Origin: Herbaspirillum sp. LeCh32-8
GTDB lineage: Bacteria > Pseudomonadota > Gammaproteobacteria > Burkholderiales > Burkholderiaceae_D
Reading direction: 5' to 3'
Assembly: GCF_017814915.1 (NCBI RefSeq)
Contig: NZ_JAGIPZ010000002.1
Location: forward strand, 341,084-405,083
DNA length: 64,000 nucleotides
Shown here piece after piece: positions 62,662 to 64,000 of the stretch. How positions within the stretch are numbered: the first letter of the stretch is position 1; each line of letters starts with the position of its first letter. The notes beneath the pieces were generated by a model. The model did no database searches, was not told where the DNA came from, and worked only from the letters and a program-made list of their open reading frames with translations. Position numbers and translations under genes: made by a program.

Positions 62662-64000
62662 ATGCTGCGTTTCCTATCAGGCTTTTCCTTGCTTGTTCCT
62701 CGTTTTCCGTCCTCCCGTCTTCTTTCCCCGGCCATTGCCGTTGCACTGCTAGGCGCCGCCACTGCGGCGTCGGCCCAGAGCTTGCCGCCGCCGGTGGTGG
62801 GCGCGTTGCGGGTGGCGCATATTCCCCAGCAAAACGTCGGCGTGCTGGTGCTCGATGCCGACACCGGCAAGCGCGCGCTGGCGGCAGTCAATGTCACCCA
62901 GCCGTTCAACCCGGCCTCGGTGATGAAGCTGGTGACGACCGATGCGGCGCTGGAGCTGCTCGGCCCGACCTATTCCTGGAAGACCCAGGCCTACATCGAC
63001 GGCGCGCTCGATCAGGGCGTGCTGAACGGCGACCTGATCATCAAGGGCGGCGGCGACCCCAAGCTGGTGATGGAGAATTTCTGGCTGTTCCTGCGCCAGC
63101 TGCGCGCGCGAGGCGTGAAGGATATCCGCGGTAACCTGGTGCTCGACCGCAGCTATTTCGCCGAGTCGACCTATGATCCTTCGCAGTTCGACGGCGACCC
63201 GCAAAAGCCGTACAACGCCGGTCCGGATGCGCTGCTGATCAACTACAAGACCCTGGCCTTCCGCTTCGAGCCCAATCCCGCCGCCGGCACCGTGTCGGTG
63301 ACTATGGATCCGCCGCTGGCCGGCTATGCCATCACGCCGCCGCGCCTGTCGCAGGAGCCGTGCGGCGACTGGCAGGGCAAGCTGATGCTGTCCAATGAGG
63401 CGACGTCGGCCGCCTTCAACGGCAGCTTCTCGGCCGACTGCGGCCCCAAGGTCTGGTACGTGCATCCGTATCGCATGAGCAGCGCGCAGTACGCCGGCGC
63501 GATGTTCGCGCAGATGTGGGCCGATCTGGGCGGCAGTTTTTCCGGCCGCGTGGTCAACGGACTGGTGACGCCGTCGGCGCGGCTGATGGCGGAGTCGCAG
63601 TCGCCGACGCTGCCGGAAGTGATCCGCGACATCAACAAGTACAGCAACAACGTCATGGCGCGCCAGGTCTTGCTGACGCTGGCAGCAGAGATGAGCGGGC
63701 AGGCCGGCGATACCGTCGGCGGCGCGCGCGTGGTGCGTTCCTGGCTCAGCGACAAGGGGCTGGACACCAGCGGCCTGGCCATCGAGAACGGCGCCGGCCT
63801 GTCGCGCATCGAGCGCGTCACGCCCGCCTTGCTGGCCGGCATGCTGGCCCAGGCCTATCGCTCGCCGCTGATGCCTGAGTATGTGTCGTCGATGCCGCTG
63901 GTGGGTTACGACGGCACCATGCGCCGCCGCCTGAAGACGCAAAGCGTGGCAGGCCAGGCGCACATCAAGACCGGCACTCTGAACGATGTGCGCTCCATCG
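62662..64000 (+). CDS. dacB: D-alanyl-D-alanine carboxypeptidase/endopeptidase DacB (PBP4), 5' part
   Basis: The frame opens at the ATG 62662 and runs off the right edge, giving 446 visible codons. A signal peptide with basic N-tail ends near A-S-A-Q (about 38). The S13 peptidase has all three active-site motifs: S-V-M-K in P-A-S-V-M-K-L (SxxK), S-N-N in K-Y-S-N-N-V-M-A-R (SxN) and K-T-G in H-I-K-T-G-T-L (KTG), the last 15 codons before the edge. It trims peptidoglycan side chains and cross-links in the periplasm. Only the last part is missing. Confidence 0.93.
   Translation, partial: MLRFLSGFSLLVPRFPSSRLLSPAIAVALLGAATAASAQSLPPPVVGALRVAHIPQQNVGVLVLDADTGKRALAAVNVTQPFNPASVMKLVTTDAALELLGPTYSWKTQAYIDGALDQGVLNGDLIIKGGGDPKLVMENFWLFLRQLRARGVKDIRGNLVLDRSYFAESTYDPSQFDGDPQKPYNAGPDALLINYKTLAFRFEPNPAAGTVSVTMDPPLAGYAITPPRLSQEPCGDWQGKLMLSNEATSAAFNGSFSADCGPKVWYVHPYRMSSAQYAGAMFAQMWADLGGSFSGRVVNGLVTPSARLMAESQSPTLPEVIRDINKYSNNVMARQVLLTLAAEMSGQAGDTVGGARVVRSWLSDKGLDTSGLAIENGAGLSRIERVTPALLAGMLAQAYRSPLMPEYVSSMPLVGYDGTMRRRLKTQSVAGQAHIKTGTLNDVRSI

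Overview
The window is a GC-rich chromosomal segment with dense, short-spaced genes, typical housekeeping synteny and no mobile element, phage gene or CRISPR array. Gene content (type-2 leuA, PiuC/Fiu iron uptake, TctD/TctE-type two-component systems, split pqiA, egtD-egtB) points to a betaproteobacterium of the order Burkholderiales, most likely Oxalobacteraceae of the Herbaspirillum kind. That placement is inferred from protein character, not from a database search.

Layout. 1-4357: end of a DedA protein, an ArgO/LysE exporter, an old-yellow-enzyme reductase and an ABC half-exporter, with a dispersed inverted-repeat element between the last two. 4713-7079: ergothioneine genes egtD-egtB. 7080-8405: nnrS with an FNR/NnrR-type dyad placed exactly at -41.5 of a good -10 box. 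8494-14622: a GntR/FCD regulator divergent from a D-glucarate catabolic operon (MFS, glucarate dehydratase, second MFS, 2-hydroxyacid dehydrogenase), with a perfect 18-bp palindrome sitting in the promoter spacer. 14815-16977: leuA preceded by a 30-codon leucine-rich leader peptide (leuL) full of rare CTA codons. 17223-20869: pqiA-pqiA-pqiB-pqiC, an MCE-type envelope lipid-transport operon. 20976-23744: RhlE-type RNA helicase and FabI. 24153-29734: yejABEF peptide ABC importer. 29951-34968: mltD, gloB, a methyltransferase, rnhA, dnaQ and tRNA-Val(CAC), the same gloB-methyltransferase-rnhA-dnaQ order as in E. coli.

35149-41505: a TctE/TctD-like two-component system divergent from an ABC importer with two tandem, clearly duplicated substrate-binding proteins. 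41630-43060: DHA2-type MFS. 43133-48515: PiuC hydroxylase and Fiu-like TonB-dependent receptor behind a Fur-box-like site, divergent from a second two-component system. 48639-50124: a 72-aa protein of unknown function, a SecD-P1-like lipoprotein and a DUF1345 membrane protein. 50381-56464: a compact sensory module of CHASE3-GAF hybrid kinase with three receiver domains, CheR, a receiver-less CheB and a REC-histidine kinase, each gene overlapping or nearly touching the next. 56499-60858: an 83-aa orphan, the Mg2+ P-type ATPase MgtA with a long untranslated region, and a 60-aa two-helix membrane protein with a near-perfect Shine-Dalgarno. 61097-64000: a MASE2-GGDEF diguanylate cyclase and the start of dacB (PBP4).

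The most notable signals are regulatory: the leuL attenuator peptide, the GntR operator that also settles a TTG start, the NnrR-like dyad at nnrS, the Fur-like box, and the dispersed repeat found twice. The most system-like unit is the CheR/CheB/hybrid-kinase cluster.
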